Assembly: GCF_025397915.1 (NCBI RefSeq)
Contig: NZ_JALIDZ010000005.1
Span: 390,301-454,300 of the forward strand
DNA length: 64,000 nucleotides
DNA from: Microbaculum marinisediminis
GTDB lineage: Bacteria > Pseudomonadota > Alphaproteobacteria > Rhizobiales > Tepidamorphaceae
Direction: 5' to 3'
Under the pieces are notes generated by a model. The model did not search any database, was not told the DNA's origin, and saw only the letters and a list, made by a program, of their open reading frames with translations. Shown in pieces: positions 19,741 through 29,415 of the stretch. Each line of letters begins with the position of its first letter. Positions within the stretch are counted from its first letter, which is position 1. The translations under genes and the position numbers were made by a program.

Positions 19741-20532
19741 ATGTATCCGTTCAACTATCATCGGCCGGCGACGGTCCGTAAGGCGGCCGGGCTGTTGGCC
19801 AAGATGGAGGACGCCAAGGTCCTCGCCGGTGGCCACACATTGCTGCCGACCATGAAGCAGCGGCTGGCCTCGCCGTCGGATATCGTCGATCTCGGCGGTA
19901 TCGAAGGGCTGGCGGGAATAGAGCAGAAAGGCCGCAAGATCCACATCGGGGCGATGACGCCGCATGCCGACGTCGCCAATTCCGATGTCGTCAGGGAGGC
20001 GATCCCGGCGCTTGCCCAGCTTGCCGGCGGCATCGGCGATCCGCATGTGCGTGCCCGCGGCACCATCGGCGGCTCGATCGCCAACAACGATCCGAACGCC
20101 GACTACCCAGCCGCCTGCCTGGGCCTCGGCGCGACGATCGTCACCAACAAGCGCAAGATCGAGGCCGACGATTTCTTCGTCGACATGTTCGAGACGGCGC
20201 TGGAGCCCGGCGAGATCGTCACCAAGGTGATCTTCCCGATCCCGCGCAAGGCCGGCTACGCGAAGTTCCCGAACCCGGCCTCGCGCTACGCGCTCGTCGG
20301 GGTCTTCGTGTCGAAGCGCGGCAAGGAGGTCCGTGCGGCGGTGACCGGCGCCGGCTCGTGCGTGTTCCGCTCCAAGGACCTGGAAGCCGCCCTGTCGACC
20401 CGGTTCGCGCCGAAGTCACTCGAAGGGGTGAGCGTCCCCTCCGACGGCCTCAACAGCGACATCCACGCCAGCGCGGACTACCGGGCGAACCTGATCGCCG
20501 TGATGGCGCGGCGCGCGGTGGCGGCGGCGTGA
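19741..20532 (+). CDS. coxM: CODH-like medium subunit, FAD-binding
   Basis: A 263-residue flavoprotein subunit with FAD-binding motifs AGGHTLLPTMK (about 32-42) and the IGDPHVRARGTIGGSIANNDPNAD loop (quoted here in pieces: TIGGSIANNDPNAD). It accepts electrons from CoxS. The GGAGG before the ATG overlaps the end of coxL, consistent with co-transcription. Confidence 0.92.
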   Translation: MYPFNYHRPATVRKAAGLLAKMEDAKVLAGGHTLLPTMKQRLASPSDIVDLGGIEGLAGIEQKGRKIHIGAMTPHADVANSDVVREAIPALAQLAGGIGDPHVRARGTIGGSIANNDPNADYPAACLGLGATIVTNKRKIEADDFFVDMFETALEPGEIVTKVIFPIPRKAGYAKFPNPASRYALVGVFVSKRGKEVRAAVTGAGSCVFRSKDLEAALSTRFAPKSLEGVSVPSDGLNSDIHASADYRANLIAVMARRAVAAA

Positions 20533-20626
20533 GCCGCCGACAAACGCGACCTATGTGCTAGATTGCGGTCGGCGTCCACACGGACGCCGGCCGTTTCACA
20601 CTTCGCCGAACAGTCGGGAGCCCGCC

Positions 20627-21553
<927 letters not shown>

Positions 21554-21559
21554 ACGAGG

Positions 21560-22810
21560 ATGACGGACCGCCCCGATACGACATCCCTTTCGGCCGACGA
21601 GGCCGAAGCCTTCGAAGGCCGGCTTGCCGACAATATCGTTCATTTCGCCCGGGCACTGCGGACCGCCGGTATGCGCGTCGGGCCGGGCAGCGTGGTCGAC
21701 GCCATCCGGGCGGTGGAGACCGCGGGCATCGGCGAGAAAGCCGATTTCTACTGGGTGCTGCATTCGGTTCTGGTCAAGCGGCACGAGGACCACGACCTGT
21801 TCGACCAGGCGTTCCGGCTCTACTGGCGCAAGCGCGCGCTGCTCGAACGGCTGATGTCGCAGCTCCTGCCGCCGTCGCCGCCGGTGCCGCGCGACGACGC
21901 CGAGGAGGTCCGCTCGCGTGTCGCCGAGGCGCTTTTGAAGAACGAGCAGAAGCCGGAGGCGCCGAAGCCCAAGCTGGAAATCGACGCCAAGATGACGCTG
22001 TCGAGCCAGGAAGTTCTTCAGCGCAAGGATTTCGAGCAGATGTCGGCTGCCGAGATTGCGCAGGCGCGGCAGATGATCGCCCGCATGATTCTGCCGTTCG
22101 ACAAGGTGAAGACGCGGCGGCTGGAGCCGTCGCCGCGCGGCCGGCAGATCGATCTGCGCCGTTCGCTGCGATCCAGCATCCGTGGCGGCTCGCACGGCAT
22201 GATCGACCTGAAGCGCCTGGCGCCGGCGCGCAAGCATCCGCCGCTGGTGGCGATCTGCGACATTTCCGGGTCGATGACCCAGTACAGCCGGATGTTCCTG
22301 CATTTCCTGCACGCGCTGACGGAAGCGCGCGGGCGGGTGTTCAGCTTCGTGTTCGGCACGCGGCTCACCAACATCACCCGACAGCTCAAGGCGCGCGATC
22401 CCGACGAGGCGCTGGAGCGCTGCTCCGACATCGTCGAGGACTGGGCCGGCGGCACGCGCATCGCCACCTGCCTGCACGCGTTCAACCGCGACTGGTCGCG
22501 CCGGGTGCTGGGGCAGGGCGCGGTGGTGCTGCTCGTCACCGACGGGCTGGAGCGTGACGGGCGGGAGGAGCTGGCCTTCGAGATGGACCGGCTGCACCGC
22601 TCCTGCCGGCGGCTGATCTGGCTCAATCCGTTGTTGCGCTACGACGGCTTCGAGGCGAAGGCGGCCGGCATCGTCACCATGCTGCCGCATGTCGACGAGT
22701 TCCGCACGATCCACAATCTCAATGCGATGGCCGACCTCGTGCATGCCCTGGACGCGCGCCGGCCGGGCGGGGCCGATCCCATGCGCTGGCTCAGGGGAGA
22801 GGCGGCGTGA
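21560..22810 (+). CDS. coxE: CoxE-type VWA domain-containing protein
   Basis: A 416-residue protein ending in a von Willebrand A domain with a MIDAS motif (VAICDISGSMTQYSRMFLHF) and LLVTDGLERDG. The N-terminal helical part is typical of CoxE partners of MoxR ATPases. Acts in the cytoplasm on maturation of the Cox enzyme, inferred from the conserved coxD-coxE pairing. Confidence 0.9.
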   Translation: MTDRPDTTSLSADEAEAFEGRLADNIVHFARALRTAGMRVGPGSVVDAIRAVETAGIGEKADFYWVLHSVLVKRHEDHDLFDQAFRLYWRKRALLERLMSQLLPPSPPVPRDDAEEVRSRVAEALLKNEQKPEAPKPKLEIDAKMTLSSQEVLQRKDFEQMSAAEIAQARQMIARMILPFDKVKTRRLEPSPRGRQIDLRRSLRSSIRGGSHGMIDLKRLAPARKHPPLVAICDISGSMTQYSRMFLHFLHALTEARGRVFSFVFGTRLTNITRQLKARDPDEALERCSDIVEDWAGGTRIATCLHAFNRDWSRRVLGQGAVVLLVTDGLERDGREELAFEMDRLHRSCRRLIWLNPLLRYDGFEAKAAGIVTMLPHVDEFRTIHNLNAMADLVHALDARRPGGADPMRWLRGEAA

Positions 22811-22958
22811 CGTGCCTTCGTCGGTGCGGTGCCCTTGAGTGCCGAAGGGTAGGACGGCCGGATGGAACCGGGATCGACCTGTCAGCCCGACGGGCAGGGC
22901 CCTATTTCATGGTCGTGCCGCAACGGCATTTCCGCGCGTGTCCCGTCAGGAGGTCCCC

Positions 22959-23294
22959 ATGAGCGAACTTTCCATCAATCCGCTCGACGATCCGCTCGCC
23001 ATCGCCGAGGCTTGGCGCAAGGCCGGCCGCAACGTCGCTCTTGCCACCGTGGTCGAAACCTGGGGCTCTGCGCCGCGTCCCGTCGGCAGCCATCTCGTGA
23101 TCGACGCCGACGGGAATTTCGAAGGCTCGGTGTCGGGCGGCTGCGTCGAAGGCGCGGTGATCGCCGAAGCCGTCGACGTGATCGGGAGCGGTGAGCCCAG
23201 AACCCTCGAATTCGGTGTCGCCGACGAGACCGCCTGGCGGGTCGGCCTGTCCTGCGGCGGGCGGATCAAGGTCTTCGTCGAGAAGGTCGACTGA
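22959..23294 (+). CDS. XdhC-family protein, N-terminal domain (CoxI type)
   Basis: A 111-residue stand-alone XdhC/CoxI N-terminal domain: VETWGSAPRPVGSHLVIDAD, GSVSGGCVEGAV and the LSCGGRIKVFVEK end. The ATG at 22959 follows AGGAGG. XdhC proteins bind molybdenum cofactor and deliver it, sulfurated, to the hydroxylase. Its usual Rossmann partner domain is encoded separately, one gene downstream. Confidence 0.88.
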   Translation: MSELSINPLDDPLAIAEAWRKAGRNVALATVVETWGSAPRPVGSHLVIDADGNFEGSVSGGCVEGAVIAEAVDVIGSGEPRTLEFGVADETAWRVGLSCGGRIKVFVEKVD

Positions 23295-23296
23295 TC

Positions 23297-23926
23297 ATGC
23301 CTTCGACCGAGTTGCTGATCGCCTTTGCGCTGGCGACAGCCATCTTCGCCTACATGCCCGGTCCGGCGATGCTCTATACCGCCGCGCAGACGCTGGCCCG
23401 GGGTAAGCGGGGCGGCCTCATGGCCGCGCTCGGCATTCACGTCGGTTGCTATGTCCACGTTCTGGCAGCGGTTTTCGGACTGGCGGCGTTGATGAAGCTC
23501 GTGCCCGAGCTCTATGTCGGGCTGAAGCTTGCCGGCGCGCTGTACCTCGCCTGGCTCGGCGTCGCGATGATCCGTGGCGCAAAGGGCGAGAACCCCGCGG
23601 TCACGATCACCGCGCGCTCACCGCGCAGGGCCTTCGTCGACAGCATGTTGGTCGAGATCCTCAATCCGAAGACCGCGGTGTTCTTCGTGGCCTTCCTGCC
23701 GCAGTTCGTCGATCCGGCCGCGGGCCTGCCCGTCTGGGCGCAGCTTCTGGTCCTCGGAACGATCGTCAACTTCGCCTTTTCCTCCGCCGATATGGTCGTC
23801 ATCGCGCTTTCGTCGGTGGCAATGGCCCGCCTGAAAGCAAGCCGGCGCGCGCAGAGCGTCGGCCGGGCGATCGGCGGAACGATCCTGATCGGGCTCGGGG
23901 CCCGGCTCGCGATGGAACGGAGTTGA
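23297..23926 (+). CDS. LysE family translocator
   Basis: A 209-residue inner-membrane exporter of the LysE/RhtB family with about six hydrophobic segments. Landmarks are the start FALATAIFAYMPGPAMLYTA, the LKLAGALYLAWLGVAMI segment and ILNPKTAVFFVAFLPQFVD. It begins two bases after the XdhC-type gene and ends seven bases before the second XdhC-type gene, so it is embedded in the molybdoenzyme maturation set. No functional link to that enzyme is evident. Confidence 0.9.
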   Translation: MPSTELLIAFALATAIFAYMPGPAMLYTAAQTLARGKRGGLMAALGIHVGCYVHVLAAVFGLAALMKLVPELYVGLKLAGALYLAWLGVAMIRGAKGENPAVTITARSPRRAFVDSMLVEILNPKTAVFFVAFLPQFVDPAAGLPVWAQLLVLGTIVNFAFSSADMVVIALSSVAMARLKASRRAQSVGRAIGGTILIGLGARLAMERS

Positions 23927-23933
23927 GGGGCAT

Positions 23934-24617
23934 ATGAAACTGGACCTTCTCGCCCAGCTGAACGCCGACCGCGCCGCGCGCAGGGCGGTGATCTTGATCA
24001 CCGACACGGAGACGGGCGAACAGCGGCTCATCCGCGAGGACGATATCGCCGGATCCGACCGCGCCGATCTCTATCGCGGCCTGATCCGCTCCGGCCGCTC
24101 GCGGCCGCTGAAGCAGGAGGAAGGCGGCGGATTCGCGAACGTGCTGGTGCCGCCGGCCAAGCTCGTGCTGATCGGCGCCGTCCATATCAGCCAGGTGCTG
24201 GCGCCGATGGCCGGCATGCTGGGCTACGACGTCACCATCGTCGATCCGCGCACGGCGTTCGCCACCATGGAGCGATTTCCGCAGGTCGATCTGGTGGCGG
24301 AATGGCCGGACGCGGCGTTGCCGGACGTGGGCGTCGACCGCTGGACGGCCTTCTGCGCGCTGACCCATGATCCGAAGATCGACGATCCCGGCCTCCTGCA
24401 CGCGCTGGAGAAGGGCTGTTTCTATATCGGTGCGCTCGGCAGCAAGAAGACCCACGCCCGCCGGGTCGAGCGGCTGACCGGGGCGGGGATCGCGGACGCC
24501 GACATCGCGCGCATTCACGCGCCGATCGGGCTGGCCATCGGTGCCCAGAGCCCGGCGGAGATCGCCGTGTCGATCATGGCGCAGATCACCGCCGCGCTCC
24601 GGCTCGGGGAGGGGTAG
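23934..24617 (+). CDS. XdhC family protein, Rossmann-domain half
   Basis: A 227-residue protein whose C-terminal two thirds is the XdhC Rossmann domain: LVLIGAVHISQVLAPMAGML, VTIVDPRTAFATMERFP, FCALTHDPKIDDPGL, FYIGALGSKKTHARRVERL and RIHAPIGLAIGAQSPAEIAV. It completes the split XdhC/CoxF-type cofactor chaperone together with the short gene upstream. It lies two bases before the nucleotidyltransferase fusion gene. Confidence 0.9.
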   Translation: MKLDLLAQLNADRAARRAVILITDTETGEQRLIREDDIAGSDRADLYRGLIRSGRSRPLKQEEGGGFANVLVPPAKLVLIGAVHISQVLAPMAGMLGYDVTIVDPRTAFATMERFPQVDLVAEWPDAALPDVGVDRWTAFCALTHDPKIDDPGLLHALEKGCFYIGALGSKKTHARRVERLTGAGIADADIARIHAPIGLAIGAQSPAEIAVSIMAQITAALRLGEG

Positions 24618-24619
24618 AC

Positions 24620-26239
24620 ATGCTGTTCGGCCCATTGGGGCTGTCGGACGCCGAAGGCGCGATCCTCGCGCACTCCCAGCGGACCGGCTCGGGAACGATC
24701 AAGAAGGGCACCGTTCTTTCGGCCGATCACATCGCCGCCCTTCGGGCCGCCGGTCTGACGGAGGTCGTCGCCGCCCGCCTGGAGGCTGGCGACGTGCACG
24801 AGGACGAGGCGGCGGCGCGGCTGGCCGAGGCGGTTGCCGGGGTCAATGTCCGCGTCGACCGGGCCTTCACAGGGCGCGCCAATCTGTTTTCGCAGAAACC
24901 CGGCATATTGACCGTCGACCGCGCCGCGATCGACGCGTTCAACCGTATCGACGAGGCGATCACAGTCGCGACGCTCGACGCATTCGCCCCGGTCGTGGAC
25001 GGAACGATGATCGCGACGGTGAAGATCATTCCGTTCGCGGTTCCAGGCCCGTCGGTTGAAAAGGCGCTTCGGACCGTTCCGCCGCGCGGCCTTTTCTCGG
25101 TCGCGCCCTACAAGCCGACGACGGTTGGCGTCGTTTCGACGGTTCTGTCCGGCACCTCGGAGAAGATGCTGAAGAAGACCGCGCGCGTGCTGGCCGACCG
25201 CGTCGCGCCGGCGGGAGCGGTGCTTCTCGAGGAGCTCCGTGTGCCGCACGAGCCCGCGGCCGTCGCCGCGGCGCTGGCCGACCTGAAGGGCAGGGGCGCC
25301 AATCTGCTGCTCGTGTTCGGTGCGTCGGCGATCGTCGATCGTGGCGACGTCGTCCCAGCCGGCATCGAGGCCGCCGGCGGCACGATTCACGATTTCGGCA
25401 TGCCGGTCGATCCGGGCAATCTGCTTTTGATCGCGGACATGGCCGGAACGGCGGTGGTCGGGGCGCCGGGCTGTGCCCGCAGTCCGCGCGAGAACGGTTT
25501 CGACTGGGTGCTGCAGCGCCTGCTCGCCGGGATTCCGGTAAGCCGAGAGGATGTCACGGGCATGGGCGTCGGGGGGCTGCTGATGGAGATCGAGAGCCGG
25601 CCGCAGCCGCGCGCGGGGCAGGAGGTCGAGACGCAGACACCGAAGGTTGCCGCGATCCTGCTGGCCGCCGGCCAGTCGCGGCGGATGGGCGGGGCGAACA
25701 AGCTGATCGAGCAGATCCGCGGCAAGCCGATGGTGAGGATCGCGGCGGAAGCCGTACTGGCCTCCGCGGCGCGGCCGGTGTTCGTCGTAACCGGCCATCA
25801 GCCGGATCAGGTCGAGGCGGCGCTTGCCGGGCTCGACGTCACCTTCGTCAACAATCCGAACTACGCCGAGGGGCTTTCGACCTCGCTGAAGACGGGCATC
25901 GAGGCGCTGCCCGCCGATGTCGACGGGGCGGTGGTCTGTCTCGGCGACATGCCCGCGGTCGAAGCGAGCGTGATCGATCGGCTGGTCGATGTCTTCGCAC
26001 CGGCGGACGGCAGGGCCGTCGTCGTTCCCACGGTGAAGGGCAAGCGGGGCAACCCGGTCTTGTGGGGACGGCGGTTCTTCCCGGCGCTGACCGCGATTCG
26101 CGGCGATGTCGGCGCGCGCCACCTGATCGGCGAGAATGCCGAGCTCGTCACCGAAATCGAGATCGCGGGCGACGCCGTGCTGACCGACGTGGACACGCCG
26201 GAGGCGCTGGCGCGCATCCGGAACGGGCAGACTGCCTAG
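24620..26239 (+). CDS. Molybdopterin-binding / MobA-like nucleotidyltransferase fusion
   Basis: A 539-residue two-domain protein. Residues ~1-335 form a molybdopterin-binding domain (VSREDVTGMGVGGLL end, LVFGASAIVDRGDVVPA). Residues ~345-535 form an NTP-transferase domain with the GTP/CTP-binding loop ILLAAGQSRRMGGANKLIEQ, VFVVTGHQPDQVEAAL and GDMPAVEASVID. It probably makes the cytosine dinucleotide form of the cofactor needed by the CoxL-type enzyme. Last gene of the cox block. Confidence 0.9.
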   Translation: MLFGPLGLSDAEGAILAHSQRTGSGTIKKGTVLSADHIAALRAAGLTEVVAARLEAGDVHEDEAAARLAEAVAGVNVRVDRAFTGRANLFSQKPGILTVDRAAIDAFNRIDEAITVATLDAFAPVVDGTMIATVKIIPFAVPGPSVEKALRTVPPRGLFSVAPYKPTTVGVVSTVLSGTSEKMLKKTARVLADRVAPAGAVLLEELRVPHEPAAVAAALADLKGRGANLLLVFGASAIVDRGDVVPAGIEAAGGTIHDFGMPVDPGNLLLIADMAGTAVVGAPGCARSPRENGFDWVLQRLLAGIPVSREDVTGMGVGGLLMEIESRPQPRAGQEVETQTPKVAAILLAAGQSRRMGGANKLIEQIRGKPMVRIAAEAVLASAARPVFVVTGHQPDQVEAALAGLDVTFVNNPNYAEGLSTSLKTGIEALPADVDGAVVCLGDMPAVEASVIDRLVDVFAPADGRAVVVPTVKGKRGNPVLWGRRFFPALTAIRGDVGARHLIGENAELVTEIEIAGDAVLTDVDTPEALARIRNGQTA

Positions 26240-26389
26240 GATTGAATCACTTGCAGTCCGAATTTGGCAGCACTCTCAAAAGCGTGCTGCTAAAATATTG
26301 ATTTTAAAGGAATATTAGTAATTCGCATCTTGAATTGGGTTCTATAGGCAGGGAGACTGTTTGCGTCAATAGCCACCAAGGAGACGCCA

Positions 26390-26659
26390 ATGGTCGATTT
26401 CCAGTTCGAGGCCCAGGTCAAAGGCTACGGTCTGACGACGGCCAATATCCTCTATCGGCTTCCCGACCATCCGACGCTGCTGCAAGAATTTCTCTGGCAG
26501 CACTACGACATGGCCCCCGACTTCCCCGAACTGTTCAAATTCCTCGAATTCTGGGATCGCGAGATCGAAGGCCCCGTCCATTCGGTGACGATCGCCCACA
26601 AGCGGCTCGTCGGTCCCAGCGAATGGCGCGGCGCGAAGGGGCTGTTCGGGCTGCATTAG
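26390..26659 (+). CDS. usg: Usg family protein
   Basis: An 89-residue protein with AAGGAG upstream and the characteristic text YGLTTANILYRLPDHPTLLQ, FLWQHYDMAPDFPELFKFL and FWDREIEGPVHSVTIAHKRL. This is the small Usg family of Alphaproteobacteria, whose biochemical role is not established. It is preceded by an AT-rich stretch that probably holds its promoter. Confidence 0.85.
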   Translation: MVDFQFEAQVKGYGLTTANILYRLPDHPTLLQEFLWQHYDMAPDFPELFKFLEFWDREIEGPVHSVTIAHKRLVGPSEWRGAKGLFGLH

Positions 26660-26804
26660 GCGGCCAGAAGCAGACAGCCAGTATCGTCAGCCGCCGCTGC
26701 CGGCTGTCCGCCGGGCTCTCCGGCCGCTATAGAGGATATGGGACTTCCACGCGGTCCGGGGGCGGTTTCGTGATGCCAGTGACGATTGCCGCGGATCGCG
26801 GCCA

Positions 26805-27785
26805 ATGAGTGCGCGCGGCGAAGGAGCGGATGCGTCCGGCCGGTCGGCGGAGGCGAGTTCCGACGCCATCCCGATGTCGACCTTCCTCCTGCTCGGCGTG
26901 CTGGCGCTGGTCTGGGGCTCCGTCTTTCCGGCGATCAAAGTCGTTCTGGCCGAAATGCCGGTGCTGACGTTCCGGGCGCTGTGCCTGATCGCCGGTGGCC
27001 TCGGCGTCGCGGCGTTGGCCACGATGCGCGGCCGGTCGCTCGCCGTCACCTGGCCGCAGCTTCGGTGGCTTGCTGTCCTGAGCCTCTTCAACAGCCTCGG
27101 CTGGAATATCTTCACCGCCTACGGGCTCCTGTACCTGCCGGCGGGCAGGGCGATCATCATCGGCTACACGATGCCGCTCTGGTCGGTTATCGCCGCGGCC
27201 CTGATCCTCGGCGAACGCATCACGGCGACGAAGGTCATCGGCCTGGTCCTCGGCTTCGCGGGGCTCGCAGTGCTGGTCGGTCCGGATCTCGTCACCTTCG
27301 GCGACGCGCCGATCGGCGTCGGCCTGGTCCTGTGCGCGGCGATTTCCTGGGGCATCGGCGTGGTGCTGTTGAAGTGGCGGGACATGGGGATGGCGACGAC
27401 GGTGCTCGCCGCCTGGCAGCTGGGGCTTGCTTCGCTGCCGCTGATCGTCGCGGCCGCCTTCGTCGACGACTTCGACTGGCGGATGAGCGGCGAGGGATGG
27501 TTCGCGCTTGCGCTCGTGGTGTTCGGCGGGATGGTGACGGCTCACCTGTTGTGGTTCACCATCGTCAAGCGCTTGCCGGCTTCGATTGCCTCGATCTCGA
27601 CCCTGGTCATCCCGGTCATCGGTGTCATCGTCGGTTCGCTCTGGCTCGGCGAGACGGTGGGAGCGGCCGAAATCGGCGCGCTGGCGCTGGTCGTCGCCGG
27701 TCTGTTCGTCGTGCTGGTGCTGCCGTCGCTCCGGGGAAAACGCCTGCGGCGCCCAAAACCCGGTCCGAATCAGTCGTTGCCGTAA
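26805..27785 (+). CDS. EamA/DMT superfamily transporter
   Basis: A 326-residue inner-membrane protein with ten hydrophobic segments arranged as two EamA repeats (LGVLALVWGSVFPAIKVVLA opening the first; GVVLLKWRDMGMATTVLAAW opening the second) and a typical LWLGETVGAAEIGALALVVAG near the end. The start could also be the Met at 26874. It overlaps the convergent Anbu gene by 16 bases at the 3' ends. Substrate unknown. Confidence 0.88.
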   Translation: MSARGEGADASGRSAEASSDAIPMSTFLLLGVLALVWGSVFPAIKVVLAEMPVLTFRALCLIAGGLGVAALATMRGRSLAVTWPQLRWLAVLSLFNSLGWNIFTAYGLLYLPAGRAIIIGYTMPLWSVIAAALILGERITATKVIGLVLGFAGLAVLVGPDLVTFGDAPIGVGLVLCAAISWGIGVVLLKWRDMGMATTVLAAWQLGLASLPLIVAAAFVDDFDWRMSGEGWFALALVVFGGMVTAHLLWFTIVKRLPASIASISTLVIPVIGVIVGSLWLGETVGAAEIGALALVVAGLFVVLVLPSLRGKRLRRPKPGPNQSLP

Positions 27786-28513
27786 GGCGGTCTCGGAATG
27801 GCCTTGTGGGCGGCCTGCAGCGCGCTCGACCATCGATCCTGCAGGTCGTGGAAATAGGGATCGCCGACATCGACGCGGTGGATCAGCTCGGAGGCAAGCG
27901 CATCGCGGCGATAGACCATGAGATCGAGCGGCATGCCGACGCTCAGGTTGGAGCGCATGGTCGAGTCCATCGAGACGAGGCCCAGCTTCAGAGCGTCGTA
28001 GAGATCGGTTTCGTGGCCGATCGCCCGGTCGAGGATCGGCTTGCCGTACTTGTGTTCGCCGATCTGCAGATAGGGCGTATCGGCGGTCGCCTCGATGAAA
28101 TTGCCGGCGGCGTAGACCATGAACAGGCGCAGCCGTCCGCCGGCGATCTGGCCGCCGACGAGGAAGGTGACGTCGAAGCTCGCCTGCTGCTGTTCCAGCG
28201 ATCTGCCGTCGACGTTGTAGACCTCGCGGATGGCGCGCCCGACGAACTGGGCCGCCTTGAACATGCTCGGCTGCGTCCAAATCGTCTCCAGGCCGCCGGT
28301 TTCGGCGTCCTCGATCCCTTCGGTGATCAGGCTTACGACAGCCTGGGTCGCCGCCAGGTTGCCAGCGGAGGCGAGGGCGATGACGCGGTCGCCCGGTTTC
28401 TCGAAAACATGCAGTTTCTTGTAAGTGGCGATGTTGTCGACGCCCGCGTTGGTGCGGGTGTCGGCGATCATCACCAGGCCCTCGTCAACGAGGATGCCGA
28501 CGCAGTAGGTCAT
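27770..28513 (-). CDS. Anbu proteasome-like peptidase
   Basis: A 247-residue Ntn hydrolase of the bacterial Anbu (proteasome-type) family. After removal of Met the protein begins with Thr (TYCVGILVDEGLVMIADTRT), the expected catalytic nucleophile. ALASAGNLAATQAV and LKLGLVSMDSTMRSNLSVG are further family segments. Anbu assembles as a proteasome relative in the cytoplasm; its substrates are not known. It is the last gene of the four-gene set that normally accompanies Anbu. Confidence 0.92.
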   Translation of the reverse strand: MTYCVGILVDEGLVMIADTRTNAGVDNIATYKKLHVFEKPGDRVIALASAGNLAATQAVVSLITEGIEDAETGGLETIWTQPSMFKAAQFVGRAIREVYNVDGRSLEQQQASFDVTFLVGGQIAGGRLRLFMVYAAGNFIEATADTPYLQIGEHKYGKPILDRAIGHETDLYDALKLGLVSMDSTMRSNLSVGMPLDLMVYRRDALASELIHRVDVGDPYFHDLQDRWSSALQAAHKAIPRPPYGND

Positions 28514-28579
28514 GGGAATCGCAGCCAGACGACACGGTGGCCCATATATGGCAGCCTGCCCGACGAAAAAACAGGGGCC

Positions 28580-29398
28580 TCACTGCTGGACCGCCATGTC
28601 CGCGGTGTGGACGTTGACGGCCAGCGATTCCGTCTGCCCGCCGGCCTGGGCGCCGCGCACCGGGGCGGCCCCGAGGTAATCGAGGCCGATGGCTACCCGG
28701 ACATAGCCCTCGGTGACGCAGACGCCGTTGGAGGGATCGAAGCCGACCCAGCCGAGATCGGGCACGTGGGCCTCGGCCCAGGCATGCCCGGCGTCGCTGG
28801 AGACGGTGCCGTTGGACTGGACCAGATAGCCGCCGACATAGCGGGCGGGAATGGCGAGGCTGCGCGCGGCGGCGATGAAGATATGCGCGAAATCCTGGCA
28901 GACGCCATGTCCGAGCTCGAAGGCGTCGGAGGCCGTGGTGCCGCTGTCGGTGCGGCCGGTGTCATAGCGGATGTGCGCGTGCAGGTCGGCCAGCATGTCG
29001 TGCAGCCCCGCCAGCCGCTCGCTGTCGTCGCGCCGGAACTTGCGCGCGTAGTCCGCGATCGCCTCGTTCGGCTCGGTCAGGTCGGTCTCGCGCAGATAGA
29101 GCGCCAGCGGCAGCCGCTCGACGGCGCCACGGACGACGCCGGCGGTCTCCTCGGTCTCCACCTCGCCCTCGACGCTGATCGTCAGCGCCTCGAAGTGGTC
29201 GTGCAGGGTGAAGGAATGGACGACGTTGCCGAAGGCGTCCGCCGTCTCGATCAGGCGGCAGTCCTTGTCGACCTCGATGCGCCAGCGGCGCACGTGCTGG
29301 CCCTCGTGGCTTCGCGGCGACAGCCGCAGCTTCTGGATGACGTATTTCGGCGGCGTGGCGTAGGCGTAAACCGTGTCGTGCCGCACCTGGATGCGCAT
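28580..29398 (-). CDS. Transglutaminase-like protein of the Anbu cluster
   Basis: A 272-residue protein starting MRIQVRHDTVYAYATPPKYV with the bacterial transglutaminase-like N-terminal domain. The papain-like core follows: Cys in ELGHGVCQDFAHIF, His in DAGHAWAEAHVP and Asp in GFDPSNG. The start at 29398 is 17 bases after the alpha-E gene. In Anbu clusters such proteins are thought to form or cut amide bonds of a small product or tag; this is inference from the conserved neighbourhood. Confidence 0.9.
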   Translation of the reverse strand: MRIQVRHDTVYAYATPPKYVIQKLRLSPRSHEGQHVRRWRIEVDKDCRLIETADAFGNVVHSFTLHDHFEALTISVEGEVETEETAGVVRGAVERLPLALYLRETDLTEPNEAIADYARKFRRDDSERLAGLHDMLADLHAHIRYDTGRTDSGTTASDAFELGHGVCQDFAHIFIAAARSLAIPARYVGGYLVQSNGTVSSDAGHAWAEAHVPDLGWVGFDPSNGVCVTEGYVRVAIGLDYLGAAPVRGAQAGGQTESLAVNVHTADMAVQQ

Positions 29399-29415
29399 GC
29401 GTGCCTCTGTCCCGT

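Noticed and set aside
26267..26290. Hairpin GCAGCAC / GTGCTGC after the cox block as terminator
   Set aside because: Seven-base stem with a 10-nt loop and no T-run; may aid termination but cannot be called with confidence.
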